Shown: positions 18,219 to 27,552, numbered from the stretch's first letter. The stretch is DNA of 64,000 bases from Piscinibacter sp047602365 (GCA_047602365.1 JASGHM010000001.1:186001-250000); one strand, 5' to 3'. Numbers and translations are program-made. Notes: generated by a model not told the origin, from the sequence alone.

Positions 18219-18939
18219 CGCGACCGGCATGGCCGCCCCGCAGAGCCCGGGAGGCGCGCGCGAGCAGCCGGTGCTCTGGCTGCAGGCGGTCGAGCGCCGC
18301 TATGCGGAGGCCGGCGCGCCGCTGGAGATCCTGAAGGGCGCCGATCTCGCGGTCTGGCCGGGGGAAAGCGTCGCGCTGATCGCGCCGTCGGGCACCGGCA
18401 AGTCGACGCTGCTGCATGTCGCGGGCCTGCTCGAGGCGCCCGACGGCGGCGAGGTCTATATCGGCGGCAAGGCGACCTCGAAGCTCTCCGACAGCGAGCG
18501 CACGCGCATCCGGCGCACCGAGATCGGCTTCGTCTACCAATTCCATCACCTGCTGCCGGAATTCTCGGCGTTGGAGAATGTCGTGCTGCCGCAGATGATC
18601 CGCGGCCTGTCGAAGAAGGAGGCCGCGACCCGCGCCCGCGAACTCCTCGGCTATCTCGGCCTCGGCGAACGGCTGTCGCACCGCCCGGCCGAGCTCTCCG
18701 GCGGCGAGCAGCAGCGCGTGGCGATCGCCCGCGCCGTCGCCAACGCGCCGCGCGTGCTGATGGCCGACGAGCCGACCGGCAATCTCGATCCGAAGACCGC
18801 CGACCACGTGTTCTCCGCGCTCGGCCAGCTGGTGCGCGCCTCGCGCCTCGCGGCGATCATCGCCACCCACAACATGGAGCTCGCCGGCCGCATGGACCGG
18901 CGGGTGACCATCCGCGACGGGCTGGTGGTGGAGGTCTGA
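18211..18939 (+). CDS. lolD: Lipoprotein-releasing ABC transporter ATPase LolD
   Basis: A 242-residue cytosolic ATPase that powers the lipoprotein-releasing complex. Walker A is APSGTGKSTLLH, the Q-loop lies in YQFHHLLPEFSALENV, the ABC signature is LSGGEQQRVAIARA and Walker B LMADEPTGNLD, with the switch His in ATHNMELA. The ATG lies inside the last codons of lolC, so translation is coupled. The frame is intact. A 391-base non-coding region with two repeat elements follows. Confidence 0.95.
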   Translation: MSDATGMAAPQSPGGAREQPVLWLQAVERRYAEAGAPLEILKGADLAVWPGESVALIAPSGTGKSTLLHVAGLLEAPDGGEVYIGGKATSKLSDSERTRIRRTEIGFVYQFHHLLPEFSALENVVLPQMIRGLSKKEAATRARELLGYLGLGERLSHRPAELSGGEQQRVAIARAVANAPRVLMADEPTGNLDPKTADHVFSALGQLVRASRLAAIIATHNMELAGRMDRRVTIRDGLVVEV

Positions 18940-19008
18940 GGGCGGGCATGACGACCGGAAGCGTTTGATCGGCTTCCGCTCAGTGACCGACGCCGTCACA
19001 CCGCACTG

Positions 19009-19138
19009 ACGTCACCCCCGGCGAGCGAAGCGAGGGAAGGGGGTCCAGGAGTCGCTGGCCCGACCTCACCAGCGGCTGTTGGGTAGACCTTATGGCCCCT
19101 GGATCCCCTTCCCTCGCTTCGCTCGCCGGGGATGACGT
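19009..19138. repeat. Intergenic palindromic repeat, family B
   Basis: Two long inverted arms, GTCACCCCCGGCGAGCGAAG continuing GCGAGGGAAGGGGG and the matching CCCCTTCCCTCGCTTC continuing GCTCGCCGGGGATGACG, flank about 50 bases. The arms themselves contain GCGAGCGAAGCGAG-type near-palindromes. No open frame is plausible here. Single copy in this window. The design is like family A, but the sequence is unrelated. Confidence 0.8.
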
Positions 19139-19190
19139 GTGTGCTGGCGGCGCGGCCGTGCGGCCGACTTTACGTCCGCATCTCACCGCT

Positions 19191-19285
19191 CGTCATGCCC
19201 GCCCTTGTGGCGGGCATCCACGTCTTCAAGGAGCGGCCGAGCGGAACCCAAGTCGTGGATGCCCGGGACAAGCCCGGGCATGACG
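19191..19285. repeat. Intergenic palindromic repeat, family A copy 4
   Basis: It starts CGTCATGCCCGCCC and ends GCCCGGGCATGACG, with a hairpin in each half, as in copies 1 to 3. The centre differs from copies 2 and 3. It lies 46 bases beyond the end of the sulfhydrylase gene. Together with family B it fills the 391-base gap between lolD and that gene; nothing else is visible there. Confidence 0.85.
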
Positions 19286-19330
19286 AGCGGATAGGCTGAC
19301 CCGCCTCGAGTTCTACCGAGTGCCTTTCTT

Positions 19331-20624
19331 TCACACCGCCGCCAGCGCCTCGTCGAGATCGGCGATGATGTCGGTCGGCGTCCTCGATGCCGATCGAGAT
19401 GCGGACCACTTCCGGCCCGGCGCCGGCCGCGGTCTTCTGCTCGTCGGAGAGCTGGCGGTGGGTGGTCGAGGCCGGGTGGATGATCAGCGAGCGGGTGTCG
19501 CCGACATTGGCGAGGTGCGAGAACAGCTTCACCTTCGAGACCAGCTTCACGCCGGCCTCGTAGCCGCCCTTGAGGCCGAAGGTGAACACCGCGCCGGCGC
19601 CCTTCGGGCAGTATTTCCGGGCGAGGCGCGTGCTAGCGGTCGCTCGGCAGGCCCGGATAGTTGACCCAGGCGACCTTCGGGTGCTCCGCCAGAAATTCGG
19701 CGACCGCCAGCGCATTGTCGGAATGGCTGCTGCATGCGCAGCGGCAGCGTCTCGATGCCGGTGAGGATCAGGAAGGCGTTGAACGGCGACAGCGCCGGGC
19801 CGAGATCGCGCAGGCCGAGCACGCGGCAGGCGATGGCGAAGGCGAAATTGCCGAAGGTCTCGTGCGAGCACGATGCCGCCATATTCCGGGCGCGGCGCCG
19901 AGAGCATCGGGATAGCGGCCCGCGGCGACCAGTCGAAGGTGCCGCCGTCGACGATGATGCCGCCGATCGAATTGCCGTGGCCGCCGAGGAACTTGGTCGG
20001 CGAATGCACGACGATGTCGGCGCCGTGCTCGATCGGCCGGCAGAGATAGGGCGAGGCGAGGGTGTTGTCGACGATCAGCGGCACGCCGGCCGCTTGCGCG
20101 ATCTGCGGCGATGGCCGCGATGTCGGTGATGACGCCGCCGGGATTGGCGATCGATCTCGATGAAGATCGCCTTGGTCTTCGGCGTGATCGCCGCCTCGAA
20201 GGTCGACGAGGTCGTCGGGGTCGGCCCAGACGCACGTTCCAGTCGAAGTTCTTGTAGGAATGGTTGAACTGGTTGATCGAGCCGCCATAGAGCTTCCTGC
20301 GAGGCGATGAACTCGTCGCCCGGCTGCATCAGCGCGTGGAATGACGAGGAACTGCGCGGCGTGGCCGGAGGCGACGGCGAGCGCCGCCGTACCGCCCTCG
20401 AGCGCCGCGACGCGCTCTTCCAGCACGGCGTTGGTCGGGTTGCCGATGCGGGTATAGATGTTGCCGAAGGCCTGCAGCCCGAACAGCGAGGCGGCGTGGT
20501 CGACGTCGTCGAAGACGAAGGACGTGGTCTGGTAGATCGGCGTCGCGCGCGCGCCGGTGGTCGGGTCGGGCTGCGCGCCGGCATGGATGGCGAGCGTCGA
20601 GAAGCCGGGAACGCGGTCGGACAT
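19331..20624 (-). CDS. metY: O-acetylhomoserine aminocarboxypropyltransferase (sulfhydrylase), frameshifted
   Basis: A cytosolic PLP enzyme of the Cys/Met metabolism family that makes homocysteine from O-acetylhomoserine and sulfide. The start TLAIHAGAQPDPTTGARATP and IYQTTSFVFDD is diagnostic for this branch. YTRIGNPTNAVLEERVAALE, the PLP-lysine region SPTKFLGGHGNSIGG and GDTRSLIIHPASTTHRQL follow in order. About 430 residues. At least nine indels fall between 19,380 and 20,340. The gene runs toward the repeat cluster; upstream is the CoA-binding protein gene in the same direction. Confidence 0.88.
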
Positions 20625-20702
20625 CGTCTTTCCTCCTGAGGTGCCGGCTCTGGCGGCGGCAGATTGTCTGTCGGCTGGTCCTGGACCGAGGCCGCGACGG
20701 CG

Positions 20703-21301
20703 TCAAGGCTGAAGGCCGTCAAGGCATGCAGGCCGTCGAGACTTGGGCTCGTCCTCGCTCCGGCGGCCGCCGAAGGTCTGGCGGAGGCCGAGCTTCTGGA
20801 AGCCGCTGCTTCAGCTGCGGGGCGCGCTTGGCCGAGAGGGTGCGGGAATTGACGCCCATCCAGGCGATTTCGCGCGGAGAGGCGGCCGAACTCGATCTTG
20901 GGGCAGCGGTTCATCACCACCTTGACGCCGGCGGCCTCGGCGCGCGGCGGCGGCTTCGTCGTTGCGCACGGTCGAGCTGCATCCAGATGACCTTGGGCTG
21001 CGGCGTCGAGCGCCAGCGCCTCGTCGACGACCGCGCCGGCGGCCTCCGAGTTGCGGAAGATGTCGACCATGTCGATCGGCTCCGGCACGTCGGCGAGCGA
21101 GGCGATAGACGTGCAGGCCGAGGATCTCTTGCCGGCGAGGCCCGGATTGATCGGATAGACGCGGTAGCCGCGGTCGACGAGATATTTCAGCACGAAAAAG
21201 CTCGGCCGCGCCTCGTTGGCCGAGGCGCCGACCATGGCGATCGTCTTCACCGAGCGGAGGATCGCGCGGATATAGGCGTCGGCATAGCCGTCGTGGTTCA
21301 C
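20703..21301 (-). CDS. CoA-binding (YccU-type) protein, frameshifted
   Basis: A small Rossmann-fold protein of the CoA_binding_2 type. Clear pieces are TIAMVGASANEARPSFFVLK, YLVDRGYRVYPINPGLAGK, LADVPEPIDMVDIFRNSE and GVKVVMNRCPKIEF. The likely start is GTG at 21,301, overlapping the TGA of the enoyl-CoA hydratase gene. The function of the family is not settled. Indels occur near 20,880-21,120. The 3' end given here is the first stop in the frame that fits the conserved part, but it is uncertain because another indel could move it. Confidence 0.7.
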
Positions 21302-22115
21302 CGGTCCTCCCAGCGCGGCTGGCGCTTGTCGATGAAGGCGCCGATGCCTTCCTCGGCGTCGCGCGGCCAGCATGTTGTCGACCATCACCGCGCGCGGCGT
21401 AGGCGATAGGCCTCGGCAAGGCGTCATCTCGCGCTGGCGGTAGAAGGCCTCCTTGCCGATCTGCGACCGTCAGGCGTCGATTTCGACGGCGATGGTGCGG
21501 GCGAGCGCGGTCGCGGCCTCGCAGTTCCTCGCCGGCCGGCACGACGCGGTTGACGAGGCCGATGCGCCAGGCCTCGCCGGCGGCGATCATCTCGCCGGTC
21601 AGCAGCATCTCCATGGCGTGCTTGGCGGCGACGTTGCGCGACAGCGCCACCATCGGCGTCGAGCAGAACAGGCCGATATTGACGCCGGGCGTGCAGAATG
21701 TCGCCGCGTCCGACGGCAACCGCGAGGTCGCAGGTCGCGACGAGCTGGCAGCCGGCGGCGGTCGCGATGCCCTGCGACGGCGGCGATCACCGGCTGCGGC
21801 AGGCGCGATGATCCTCTGCATCATCGCCGCGCAGCGCGTCCATGACGTCGGCGAAATAGGCGCGGCCGCCGGTCGGCATCGGCGCGGCGCGCGGTCATCT
21901 CCTTGAGATTGTGGCCGGCGGAGAAGACCGGGCCGTTCGCCGCGAGCACCACCACGCGCACCGCGCGGTCGGCGGCGATCGCGTCGAAAGCCTCCGACAG
22001 GGCGCGTCATCATGCCCTCCGACAGGCTGTTGCGGCTCGCCGGGCCGTTCAGCGTCAGCGTCGTGATGCCGTCGCGATCGTCGCGGCGGTCGATGAGGGC
22101 AGGGGGCAGTGACAT
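21298..22115 (-). CDS. Enoyl-CoA hydratase/isomerase family protein, frameshifted
   Basis: A crotonase-fold enzyme of about 265 residues acting on acyl-CoA thioesters, probably in fatty-acid or branched-chain breakdown. The start IDRRDDRDGITTLTLNGPASRNSLSE is typical, and the oxyanion-hole region FSAGHNLKEM can be read after one frame change. Downstream fragments include NRVVPAGEEL, and the end reads IGAFIDKRQPRWEDR. Nine or more indels are spread over the gene. Its stop overlaps the next start (GTGA), which suggests an operon with the CoA-binding protein. The exact substrate is unknown. Confidence 0.78.
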
Positions 22116-22240
22116 CCGTCATTCGCAGAGGGACGGGCGCGACCTTGGCCCGCTATCGTCGGCGCTTCAAGGCGGCCGATCGACAGCCAGTCCAGCGCAG
22201 ACCCCGGTGCCGATGCCCGACCAGACCCTCAGCCGCCACG

Positions 22241-22661
22241 ATGACCGCGGTCGAGATCGAGAGCTTCCTCGAGCGCGAGTTCCCGCAGGTGTTCGGCACG
22301 GCCGCCATCTATTTGGTCGAGGCGGTCGGGCCATCGCTTCGCGCGGATGCGCTGCCGCTATCACCACAGCCAGCTGCGGCCCGGCGGCACGATTTCCGGC
22401 CCGACCATGATGACGCTGGCCGATACCGGGCTCTATGTGGCGATCCTCGCCTCGATCGGCCCGGTGGCGCTGGCGGTGACGACCAATCTCAACATCAATT
22501 TCCTGAGGAAACCCGAGCAGCGCGACCTCCTGGCCGAATGCCGGCTGGTCAAGCTCGGGCGGCGCCTCGCGGTCGGCGAGGTCTCGATCTGGTCGGACGG
22601 CGAGCCGGACGAGCTGGTGGCCCATGCCACCGGCACCTATTCCATCCCGCCGGAGCGGTGA
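22241..22661 (+). CDS. PaaI family hotdog thioesterase, one frameshift
   Basis: A hotdog-fold acyl-CoA thioesterase of about 140 residues. The active-site region reads GGTISGPTMMTLADTGLYVAI, followed by TTNLNINFLRKPEQRDLLAE, both typical of the PaaI/YigI group. An indel near 22,335 shifts the frame between LVEAVGPS and RMRCRYHHSQLRPG. The gene is divergent from the enoyl-CoA hydratase gene (125 bases between starts), which also suggests acyl-CoA metabolism. The start at 22,241 keeps the conserved N-terminus; no strong ribosome binding site is visible. Confidence 0.78.
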
Positions 22662-22760
22662 GGGCGCCAAGTCTTTGCAAAATCAGCCCAAAGATACAGG
22701 TATTAAAATACCTATTTTGTAAGCTATTGGAATTGCTTGCCTTTGTGGCGCATCGGCGCA

Positions 22761-22789
22761 TTGACGCTGCGCGCGGCTTCCCCTATAGC
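22761..22789 (+). promoter_or_regulatory. Sigma-70-type promoter for rplM-rpsI
   Basis: TTGACG at 22,761-22,766 and TATAGC at 22,784-22,789 are separated by exactly 17 bases, a near-consensus housekeeping promoter of the alphaproteobacterial type. It lies about 70 bases upstream of rplM. The preceding 80 bases are unusually AT-rich for this genome and may act as an UP-like element. Confidence 0.75.
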
Positions 22790-22856
22790 CTGCCCCCTCG
22801 ACGCGCGGCCCCCGGGCTCCCGCGTTCCGATTTCTCGAAACCCGAGTGAGACCATC

Positions 22857-23318
22857 ATGAAGACCTATCTCGGCGAAGCCCGCCGAGGTCGAGAAGAAGT
22901 GGGTGGTGATCGACGCGAAGGGCCTGGTCGTCGGGCCGTCTCGCTTCGATCGTCGCGATGCGCCTGCGCGGCAAGCACAAGGCCGACCTACACCCCCCAT
23001 GTCGATTGCGGCGACAATGTCATCGTCATCAACGCCGACAAGGTGGTGTTCACCGGCCGCAAGCGCGACCAGAAGGTCTACTACCACCACACCGGCTATC
23101 CCGGCGGCATCAAGGAGCGCATCGCCAAGTTCATCCTCGAAGGCCGCTTCCCCGAGCGCATCGTCGAGAAGGCGGTCGAGCGCATGCTCCCGCGCGGCCC
23201 GCTCGGCCGCAAGCAGATGCTCGGCAACCTGCGCGTCTACAAGGGCGACGAGCATCCGCACGAGGCGCAGCAGCCCGGTCGCGCTCGACGTCGGCGCGAT
23301 GAACTCGCAAGAATGTGA
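22857..23318 (+). CDS. rplM: 50S ribosomal protein L13, frameshifted
   Basis: An early-binding protein of the large ribosomal subunit, about 154 residues. It opens MKTYLxKPAEVEKKWVVIDA after correction and contains MRLRGKHKATYTPHVDCGDN, VVFTGRKRDQKVYYHHTGYP and LPRGPLGRKQMLGNLRVYKG. Four or five indels occur in the first 140 bases and near the end; the middle 270 bases are clean. I take TGA at 23,316-23,318 as the stop because the rpsI ribosome binding site GAGGAG begins right there. Cotranscribed with rpsI. Confidence 0.93.
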   Translation: MKTYLGEARRGREEVGGDRREGPGRRAVSLRSSRCACAASTRPTYTPHVDCGDNVIVINADKVVFTGRKRDQKVYYHHTGYPGGIKERIAKFILEGRFPERIVEKAVERMLPRGPLGRKQMLGNLRVYKGDEHPHEAQQPGRARRRRDELARM

Positions 23319-23329
23319 GGAGCCTGATC

Positions 23330-23811
23330 ATGGCCGAGACCGTCTCAGTCGCTCGCAGGACCTCGGCTTGCCTCAAGCCGGCCGCCGCCGAGGCGCCGCG
23401 CCACGTGCAGAAGCTCGACAAGCAGGGCCGCGCCTATGCCACCGGCAAGCGCAAGGACGCGGTCGCCCGCGTCTGGATCAAGCCCGGCTCCGGCAAGATC
23501 ACCGTCAACGACCGCGCCGTCGAAGTCTATTTCGCCCGCCCGGTGCTGCGCAGCTGATCCCGCAGCCGCTGGTGCGTCGCCAACCGCGACGACCAGTACG
23601 ACATCGATCATCACGGTCGCCGGCGGCGGCCTCTCCGGCCAGGCCGGCGCGGTGCGCCACGGCCTCTCCAAGGCGCTGACCTATTACGAGCCGGACCTGC
23701 GCGGCGCGCTGAAGAAGGAAGGCTTCCTCACCCGCGACAGCCGCGTGGTCGAGCGCAAGAAGTACGGCAAGCGCCAAGGCCCGCCGTTCCTTCCAGTTCT
23801 CGAAGCGCTGA
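23330..23811 (+). CDS. rpsI: 30S ribosomal protein S9, frameshifted
   Basis: A small-subunit ribosomal protein whose C-terminal tail reaches the P-site tRNA. Recognisable parts are GRAYATGKRKDAVARVWIKP, GKITVNDRAVEVYFARPVLR, GGGLSGQAGAVRHGLSKALT and LKKEGFLTRDSRVVERKKYG. The end must be KRKARRSFQFSKR, which requires removal of one base near 23,775; the stop is then TGA at 23,809-23,811. An N-terminal extension of about 30 residues is normal in Alphaproteobacteria. Followed by a strong terminator. Confidence 0.94.
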
Positions 23812-23841
23812 GTTCGCTTCGCGATCGGACCCATCGGAAAA

Positions 23842-23867
23842 GCCGGGCCTCGCGCCCGGCTTTTTCT
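23842..23867 (+). terminator. Rho-independent terminator after rpsI
   Basis: The inverted repeat GCCGGGC...GCCCGGC is followed directly by TTTTTCTT. It lies 31 bases after the rpsI stop and ends the rplM-rpsI transcript. Confidence 0.9.
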
Positions 23868-23942
23868 TGTCCTCCGCGCGGTTGTCGCAAGGGGGGCGGG
23901 CAGCTATCGTCGGCAGCGTTCGTTTCCGCCGGATATATCGCC

Positions 23943-24443
23943 ATGCGCCGCCTGATCCTTGCCGCCGGCCTCCTGCTCATCGCCGGCCTTTCCGCAGCGG
24001 GGGCGCAGACCCTTGCCGTCGCCGGCATATCCGAGCGCTCGGCGAGCCTCGACGTCGCGGCCCTCGAGGCGCTGGGCGTCACCGAGATCTCGGACACGCG
24101 CGAGGTTTCCGGGCAGGGCGCTCCCCAGCGATTGACCATCGTCTATCGCGGGGTGGAACTCGCCAAGGTGCTGGAGGCGCAGGGGATCGGCGAGGTCGAT
24201 CGCTACCGGATCCGCGCGGCGACCGTCCTGATCACCGCGAAGGACGGCTATCGCGCCAGCTTCTCGTGGGGCGAGGTGTTCAATTCGGTGGCGGGGCCGC
24301 GCATCCTGGTGATCACGTCGGAGAACGGCCGGCCGAATTCGGCGCGCGAGGGCGTGTTCAGCCTGCGGTCGCTGTCGGACCTGCGGCCGGGGCCGCGCCA
24401 TGTGCGGGACGTAGCGGAAATCCGCCTCATCCTGCCGCCATGA
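23943..24443 (+). CDS. Secreted molybdopterin-oxidoreductase-like small protein
   Basis: A 166-residue exported protein with a Sec signal peptide (residues 1-22, ending AGAQ). The mature part has the layout of the small SUOX-fold proteins annotated as molybdopterin-binding-like: a strand that ends in a redox-type question (TEISDTREVSGQG), then YRGVELAKVLEAQGI and DGYRASFSWGEVFNS. It lacks the conserved cysteine ligand expected of a true molybdenum enzyme, so cofactor binding is doubtful. It sits 27 bases upstream of the hydrolase gene, in the same direction. Function unknown. Confidence 0.6.
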   Translation: MRRLILAAGLLLIAGLSAAGAQTLAVAGISERSASLDVAALEALGVTEISDTREVSGQGAPQRLTIVYRGVELAKVLEAQGIGEVDRYRIRAATVLITAKDGYRASFSWGEVFNSVAGPRILVITSENGRPNSAREGVFSLRSLSDLRPGPRHVRDVAEIRLILPP

Positions 24444-24470
24444 GCCGCGGCCCATCCGGAACATCCCCCC

Positions 24471-25283
24471 ATGCCGCTCGACACGCCGGTTCCCCAGGGC
24501 TTCCGCGACGCCGCCTACAACAACGGCGCGGCCGTGCCGGGCTGGGTGGAGAAATTCGCCGCCTGGGCCGAGCGCTCGGCGGCGATCCGCGCCGCCCATG
24601 CCGCGACCATGGATCAGCCCTATCGTTCGCGTGAGCGGACGAAGATCGACCTCTTTCCGGGCCAGCCCGGTGCGCCGTGCCTCGTCTGGTTCCATGGCGG
24701 CTATTGGATGCGCAATTCGCGCGAGATGTTCGCGATCCTCGGCGAGGGGGTGAGGGCGCATGGCTGGTCGTTGGCGATCCCCGGCTACACGCTGGCGCCG
24801 GAGGCGAGCCTGCGCGAGATCGTCGGCGAATGCGAGGCGGCGCTGGACTGGCTGGCCGACGACGGCCGCACCCACGGCGTCGACGGCCCGCTGATCGTTG
24901 CCGGCTGGTCGGCCGGCGGGCATCTCGCGGCGATGACGCTCGGCCATCATCACGTGAAGGCGGGGCTCGCCGTCTCCGGCCTGTTCGAGCTGGCGCCGCT
25001 GCGCGACACCTATCTCGACGAGAAGCTGAAGCTCGAACTGACCGAGATCGCCGATCTTTCGCCGCAGCGCCGGCCGGTGGTGATGAAGCCGCTGACCATC
25101 GCCCATGGCACCGAGGAATTGCCGGCCCTCGTCGCCAATTCCGTCGGCTTCCACGCGCTGCGCACCCGCGCCGGCGCGCCCGGCGACCTCAGGGCGATCG
25201 GCGGCGCCGACCATTTCTCGGTGCTGGACGGGCTGACGAGGGCCGACGGCGACCTGACGCGGGCGCTGCTGGCGCTGGGGTAA
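24471..25283 (+). CDS. Alpha/beta hydrolase (esterase, kynurenine formamidase-like)
   Basis: A cytosolic serine hydrolase of 270 residues. The oxyanion-hole motif is FHGGYWM near residue 75, and the nucleophile elbow GWSAGG holds the catalytic Ser near residue 145. The histidine in GADHFSVLDGL near residue 247 completes the triad. The HGGYW motif, the length and the N-terminal NNGAAVPGW fit the group containing kynurenine formamidase-like esterases, but no tryptophan-degradation genes are nearby, so the substrate is open. The frame is intact. Confidence 0.82.
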   Translation: MPLDTPVPQGFRDAAYNNGAAVPGWVEKFAAWAERSAAIRAAHAATMDQPYRSRERTKIDLFPGQPGAPCLVWFHGGYWMRNSREMFAILGEGVRAHGWSLAIPGYTLAPEASLREIVGECEAALDWLADDGRTHGVDGPLIVAGWSAGGHLAAMTLGHHHVKAGLAVSGLFELAPLRDTYLDEKLKLELTEIADLSPQRRPVVMKPLTIAHGTEELPALVANSVGFHALRTRAGAPGDLRAIGGADHFSVLDGLTRADGDLTRALLALG

Positions 25284-25326
25284 TGGGGCGAGCGGGCTTC
25301 GCCACCACAAGGCGCATGGCCTACCG

Positions 25327-25440
25327 CACCTCATCCTGAGGTGCGAGGCGAAGCCGAGCCTCGAAGGATCTCGCGCCGCTAGCTGACAGGAAGGCGTCCT
25401 TCGAGGCCCGCCTTGCAGGCGGGCTCCTCAGGATGAGGTG
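25327..25440. repeat. Intergenic palindromic repeat, family C
   Basis: The ends CACCTCATCCTGAGG and CCTCAGGATGAGGTG are perfect 15-base inverted copies. Inside are a second pair (GCCTCGAAGGA and TCCTTCGAGGC) and a small GCCCGCC...GGCGGGC hairpin. It occupies the gap between the convergent hydrolase and phoX genes and may act as a bidirectional terminator. Single copy in this window; elements beginning this way are widespread in Hyphomicrobiales. Confidence 0.85.
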
Positions 25441-25484
25441 TGGAGAGGCCGACCTGCCGGAAAGGCAGGTGCTCCGCTTCCTCC

Positions 25485-27482
25485 TCACACCGCGATGCGC
25501 CCGCCTCCCTTGCGGGTGATCGCGACGATCGAGGGCCGCGGCGGCATGCCCGGCTGGAAGTCCGGCCAGCGGGTGGAGGGGTTCTCGAAGGTCGCCGGCG
25601 GCGCGTTGGGGTTCTCGTCGTCGCTCTCGCCGGGATGCTGGATGGCGACGAAGAAGGTCTCGCCGTCGGGGGTGAATTCGGGCCGCACATTTCGGCGCCG
25701 AACGGCACCTTGAAGAACAGCTTGGCCGTGCCGCGCGCCGCGCCTTCCGTCTCCATCGCCCAGACGCCGTCGTTGCGGCCGGTCTTGGAGGGCATGTTGC
25801 CGTCGGTCGCGACCCAGAGGCGCCCCTCGGCGTCGATGGCGCAATTGTCGGGCATGCCGAACCAGCCGTCCTTGGTGGTGGCCGAGTTGAAGGTCGCGCC
25901 GACGGTTGCGAGCGAAGGGTCGCCGCAGCGCACCAGGATCTCCCAGGTGAAGCGCGTCGCGGTGTGGTCGCGGCCCTCCGGCAGCATCTCGATGATGTGG
26001 CCGAAGCGGTTGTCGGAGCGTGGATTGGCGGCGTTCGACCTGTTCGCCGGTGCGCTGGTTGTTGTTGGTCAGCATGACATAGACCTTGTCGGTCGCAGGG
26101 TTCGCCTCGACGTCCTCCGGCCGGTCCATGCGGGTGGCGCCGAGGAGATCGGCGGCGCGGCGCGCCTCGATCACCACGTCGGCCTGGCTCATGAAGCCGT
26201 TGGCCTCGGTCAGCGGCCCCTCGCCGTGGACGAGGCGCAGCCACTCGACCGGTGCCGTCGGCGTCGTAGCGGGCGACATGCAGCGTGCCGCGCTCCAGCA
26301 GGTCCATGTCGCGGCGCGCGCTCGCCGGAGACGCGGCCCTCGGTGACGAACTTGTAGACATAGTCGAAGCGCTGGTCGTCGCCGGAATAGAGCGACGTAA
26401 TGGCCGTTCTTCGCGGTGATGCCGGCGGCGCCCTCGTGCTTGAAGCGGCCGATGGCGGTGCGCTTCTTCGGCACGGAGGCCGGGTCGAAGGGGTCGATCT
26501 CCACGACCCAGCCGAAGCGGTTGGCCTCGTTCGGCTCCTTGTTGATGTCGAAGCGCTCGTGATGGTCGCCCCAGTTGAAGGCGCGGCCGGAATGCCCATG
26601 CGCTGGTAGTTGCGGGCCTCCGGGTGGTCGGCGGCGCGCTCGCCCGAGAAATAGCCGTTGATGTTCTCCTCGCAGGTGACCCAGGTGCCCCAGGGCGTGA
26701 CGGCCGCCGGCGCAATTGTTGATCATGCCGAGGACCTTGCGGCCCTCCGGATCGGCCTTGGTGCGCATGCGCGGATGGCCGGCAGCGGGGCCGGTGATCG
26801 CCATCTCGGTCAGAGCCGTGATGCGGCGGGCATAGCGCGAGTTCGCCACCACCTGCCAGGTCTCGCCCTCGCGCCTTACCTCGATGACCGAGCCGCCATG
26901 GGCCGCCATCTCGATGGCGACGAGTTCGGCCGTCATGGCGGCGAAGGGCTCGCGGCCGAGCCGGCGGGCGCGCGCGTCCTGCACGCCGAGGCCGGGAAAC
27001 ATCAGCTCCTCGTTGGTATATTCGTGATTGACGCAGAGCAGGCCGTGGCGGCCGGGCTCCGCCGCGCCGGGCAACGGGAAATAGCCGAGATAGTCGTTGT
27101 TGTAGCCGAACTGGCCGCGCTGGCGCTCGGACGTCTGCGCGGCCGGATCGAAGGCCGGCGCGCCGGGGAGGACCGGATCGCCCCAGCGGATCAGCACCTC
27201 GGCATTGTAGCCGTTCGCCACCTCGGCGCGGTCGGTCGGCGTCGAGGAAAGCTCCTCGAAGGCGAAGGAGGGCGTGGTGGAGCGCCCCTCCGCCTTCAGC
27301 GCCTCCGATCCGAGCGTCGCGGTGATGGCGCCGACGCCGAGCACGCCCTTCATCAGGTCGCGCCGCGAGAAGCGCTCGGCGATGATGTCGCCGATGGTCG
27401 GGCCGCTCGCCGGGCTGGAGCCGAGATCCTCGCCGGCCTCGGCCGATTTCGAGCGGGTGTTGGCGGCGGGGATGTCGGACAT
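25485..27482 (-). CDS. phoX: PhoX family phosphatase (DUF839), Tat-exported, frameshifted
   Basis: A periplasmic Ca/Fe-dependent phosphatase-type protein of about 660 residues. The Tat signal SRRDLMKGVLGVGAITATLG is near residues 39-58. Characteristic blocks are RGQFGYNNDYLGYFPL, LLCVNHEYTNEELMFPGL, NNCAGGxTPWGTWVTCEEN and RFGWVVEIDPFDP, with IDAEGRLWVATDGN near the end. Seven or so indels lie between 25,690 and 26,715; the first 760 bases of the gene are clean. A PhoB-type box precedes the start, so expression under phosphate starvation is likely. Confidence 0.88.
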   Translation of the reverse strand: MSDIPAANTRSKSAEAGEDLGSSPASGPTIGDIIAERFSRRDLMKGVLGVGAITATLGSEALKAEGRSTTPSFAFEELSSTPTDRAEVANGYNAEVLIRWGDPVLPGAPAFDPAAQTSERQRGQFGYNNDYLGYFPLPGAAEPGRHGLLCVNHEYTNEELMFPGLGVQDARARRLGREPFAAMTAELVAIEMAAHGGSVIEVRREGETWQVVANSRYARRITALTEMAITGPAAGHPRMRTKADPEGRKVLGMINNCAGGRHALGHLGHLRGEHQRLFLGRARRRPPGGPQLPAHGHSGRAFNWGDHHERFDINKEPNEANRFGWVVEIDPFDPASVPKKRTAIGRFKHEGAAGITAKNGHYVALFRRRPALRLCLQVRHRGPRLRRARAATWTCWSAARCMSPATTPTAPVEWLRLVHGEGPLTEANGFMSQADVVIEARRAADLLGATRMDRPEDVEANPATDKVYVMLTNNNQRTGEQVERRQSTLRQPLRPHHRDAAGGPRPHRDALHLGDPGALRRPFARNRRRDLQLGHHQGRLVRHARQLRHRRRGAPLGRDRRQHALQDRPQRRRLGDGDGRRGARHGQAVLQGAVRRRNVRPEFTPDGETFFVAIQHPGESDDENPNAPPATFENPSTRWPDFQPGMPPRPSIVAITRKGGGRIAV

Positions 27483-27534
27483 GGCGGGGCTTCCTGGCGT
27501 GGCACGGCGTCAGCTTAAGAATGCCGGGCCGGCC

Positions 27535-27552
27535 GCGACAGATTGGTGACAA
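27535..27552 (-). promoter_or_regulatory. Pho box upstream of phoX
   Basis: Read on the minus strand, TTGTCAC CAAT CTGTCGC matches the PhoB consensus of two CTGTCAT-like heptamers separated by four bases. A CATTCT hexamer lies eleven bases downstream and can serve as the -10 element, the usual arrangement in PhoB-activated promoters. It is 53 bases upstream of the phoX start. Confidence 0.65.
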
